DNA from: Kouleothrix aurantiaca
Lineage (GTDB): Bacteria > Chloroflexota > Chloroflexia > Chloroflexales > Roseiflexaceae
Direction of reading: 5' to 3'
DNA: 5,290 bases
NCBI GenBank assembly: GCA_001399705.1
Contig: LJCR01000205.1
Coordinates: 1 to 5,290 of the forward strand
In this document: positions 4,188 to 5,290 of the stretch, piece by piece
How the letters are laid out: each line of letters starts with the position of its first letter
Position numbering within the stretch: the first letter of the stretch is position 1
Position numbers and translations under genes: made by a program
Notes under the pieces: generated by a model
What the model was told of the DNA's origin: nothing
The model's database searches: none
The model's input: only the letters and a program-made list of their open reading frames with translations

Positions 4188-5290
4188 CGCACGGCAGAGG
4201 CGCGCGTGCGCGCGATGGCCTGGCACTCTGGGATGGCAGCTCGGTGATGTCAAAGCCCGCTGGCACCTCCGGCGCTCCGAGCATAATAATCCCCTCCGGT
4301 GGGCGGTGATAGATGCCGGAGCGCCACCAGACGAGCATGGTCTCGACCGCTTCGGGGCGAGGCGTGGGGATGGTGGCTTGGTCGACAAAATCACCGTAGA
4401 GAAACGCCCAAACCGCCTGATAGCCGACGTGGTCGCCGTAGCGAAAGCTGAGGTTGACGACGTGTCCCATCCGCCGTTCAGCGGCCACCCGGCGCGCCAG
4501 CGGGCGCGGGTACATGAGCCCGATCAGGCACACTTCTTCCCAGGACTTCCACACGCAAAACGAGCAGCTATCGCGTCCTAATCCCCAATACAGCGCAGGA
4601 ATTGGAATCTGGTGCCGGATCACGTAGCCCCACAGCTCGTCGTCGCTGAGCTGAAGCAGTGGGCGCTCCCAGAGCACGAGCGATTCGCGCGTTGGCGTGG
4701 CGAGCCGAGTTTGCCAGGCCGGCTTGAGCGAGCGGCGATGCCCCTCCGCGCCGCGCTCGCCGGTGCGGAAAACACGCCGCTTGCCCGGAACCGGCGGGAG
4801 CGGTAGCTGCCCACCGCGCAGCAGCACGTCAGTGGGCTTCGTCTTGGTTCGGTCGGTGCAAAACATCGCGCCGTTCCCGGGCCACTGGCCGCGGGCCTCG
4901 GCGAGCTGGACGACGACATCGGCGGCGTCGAGATTCGCCGCTGCGCGCAGCAGGACGTTGCTCGTATCTCTCTTGCCACCCGATGTACAAAACATTGCAC
5001 CATTTCCCGGCCACTGCCCGCGCCCCTCGGCCAGCGTGACGACCAGGTCATCTCGATCGCTGGCCTGGCGCGCCTCGCCCGGCGCGCCGTAGTCGTGTGC
5101 GTAGAGCGCGCGAATGTGCTCGGGAACCGTCGTGCCCCAGCACGAGCGGCCATCGGTGTCTTTCCAGGTGTAGTAGAGCCGTACGCCGTACGCACGGCAC
5201 ATCTCGGCAGCCTGGTCGGCCGAGCGGGCATGCTCGTTGCCAAGCAAATTATTCACCGCCACGGTGCGCTCGGGGCCATAGGTTGCCACG
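4180..5290 (-). CDS. PAPS-reductase-like (adenine nucleotide alpha hydrolase fold) protein, N-terminus off the right edge
   Basis: The visible 369 codons enter from the right edge; no true start is seen. They match the C-terminal two thirds of the phosphoadenosine phosphosulfate reductase-like proteins common in phages and mobile elements. Landmarks counted from base 5289: YGPERTVAV (4-12), the strand after the PP-loop; WPGNGAMFCT (93-102 and again 136-145), the family's 'WP...FCT..K' element; the region RTGER to TPTRESLVLW (175-207); DDELWGYVIRHQIPIPALY (216-234); and RDSCSFCVWKSWEEV (239-253), a CxxC that with C101/C144 could bind metal or an Fe-S cluster. The SGGKDS PP-loop should lie just beyond the window. 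Relatives handle adenylylated sulfur or do DndC-like chemistry; the substrate here is unknown. The 'FCT' segment is duplicated, and the last 15 or so residues look frameshifted. The protein is probably cytosolic and first in the minus-strand operon. Confidence 0.7.
   Translation of the reverse strand, partial: VATYGPERTVAVNNLLGNEHARSADQAAEMCRAYGVRLYYTWKDTDGRSCWGTTVPEHIRALYAHDYGAPGEARQASDRDDLVVTLAEGRGQWPGNGAMFCTSGGKRDTSNVLLRAAANLDAADVVVQLAEARGQWPGNGAMFCTDRTKTKPTDVLLRGGQLPLPPVPGKRRVFRTGERGAEGHRRSLKPAWQTRLATPTRESLVLWERPLLQLSDDELWGYVIRHQIPIPALYWGLGRDSCSFCVWKSWEEVCLIGLMYPRPLARRVAAERRMGHVVNLSFRYGDHVGYQAVWAFLYGDFVDQATIPTPRPEAVETMLVWWRSGIYHRPPEGIIMLGAPEVPAGFDITELPSQSARPSRARAPLPCDV
4816..5049 (-). repeat. 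Internal tandem duplication in the PAPS-reductase-like gene
   Basis: Two 35-codon copies, 5049-4945 and 4920-4816, repeat with a period of 129 nt (43 codons). They encode D-L/V-VV-T/Q-LAE-G/A-RGQ, then WPGNGAMFCT, then a variable Lys-containing stretch ending VLLR. The block GQWPGNGAMFCT is identical in protein but differs at several third positions, so the duplication is not recent. The copies diverge after FCT: SGGKRDTSN against DRTKTKPTD. Confidence 0.8.

Noticed and set aside
4012..4581. Plus-strand open frame of 189 codons
   Set aside because: Lies antisense to the PAPS-reductase-like gene, whose conserved motifs fix the coding strand.
4620..5243. Minus-strand 207-codon frame overlapping the PAPS-reductase-like gene
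   Set aside because: Alternate-frame shadow with a low-complexity Arg/Ser/Ala composition; the other frame carries the WP...FCT and CxxC motifs.

Overview
The window reads as accessory DNA from a bacterial chromosome. The best guess for the host is a Chloroflexota bacterium or a relative. That is inferred from the style of the kinesin-light-chain-type TPR array (42-residue units with the core ARPLYERALAIRE and ending GPDHPDTA), which is common in Chloroflexota but also in Cyanobacteria, so it is not proof. No rRNA, tRNA or CRISPR array is visible.

Left edge (1-130): the start of a minus-strand gene leaves the window. Its first residues (MITDFDDFVT) and a strong GGAGG ribosome site suggest an insertion-sequence transposase. 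The leader holds a perfect 10-bp inverted repeat whose inner arm contains that ribosome site, while the outer arm lies between the promoter -35 and -10. Immediately to the right, a plus-strand TPR gene (136-1074, seven 42-residue repeats) begins abruptly inside a repeat with no ribosome site. It looks like the 3' remnant of a longer gene cut by the element.

Middle (1075-2957): a gene-poor spacer of about 300 bp with a good sigma70-type promoter is followed by two plus-strand genes of lower GC content. The first (1401-2048) resembles the AbiU2-like HEPN family and carries an R-x5-H motif (RDRILAH). The second (2241-2957) is not a family I recognise, but it also has an HEPN-style R-x4-H-G motif (RHFAAHG). 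Together they are the best candidate for a little-described RNase-type defence or toxin module. No nucleotidyltransferase (MNT) partner is visible.

Right (3037-5290): the strand switches to minus and the DNA becomes GC-rich. Reading in the direction of transcription there is a PAPS-reductase-like protein (N-terminus off the right edge) with an internal 43-residue-period duplication around its WPGNGAMFCT motif. Next comes a degenerate stretch (4187-3920), then a gene of about 195 residues broken by apparent frameshifts (3930-3344), then an intact 93-residue protein (3318-3037). This resembles a decaying phage-derived or mobile-element operon, although assembly indels could explain the frameshifts. 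The two halves converge at about 2958-3036, where a hairpin lies between the stop codons.
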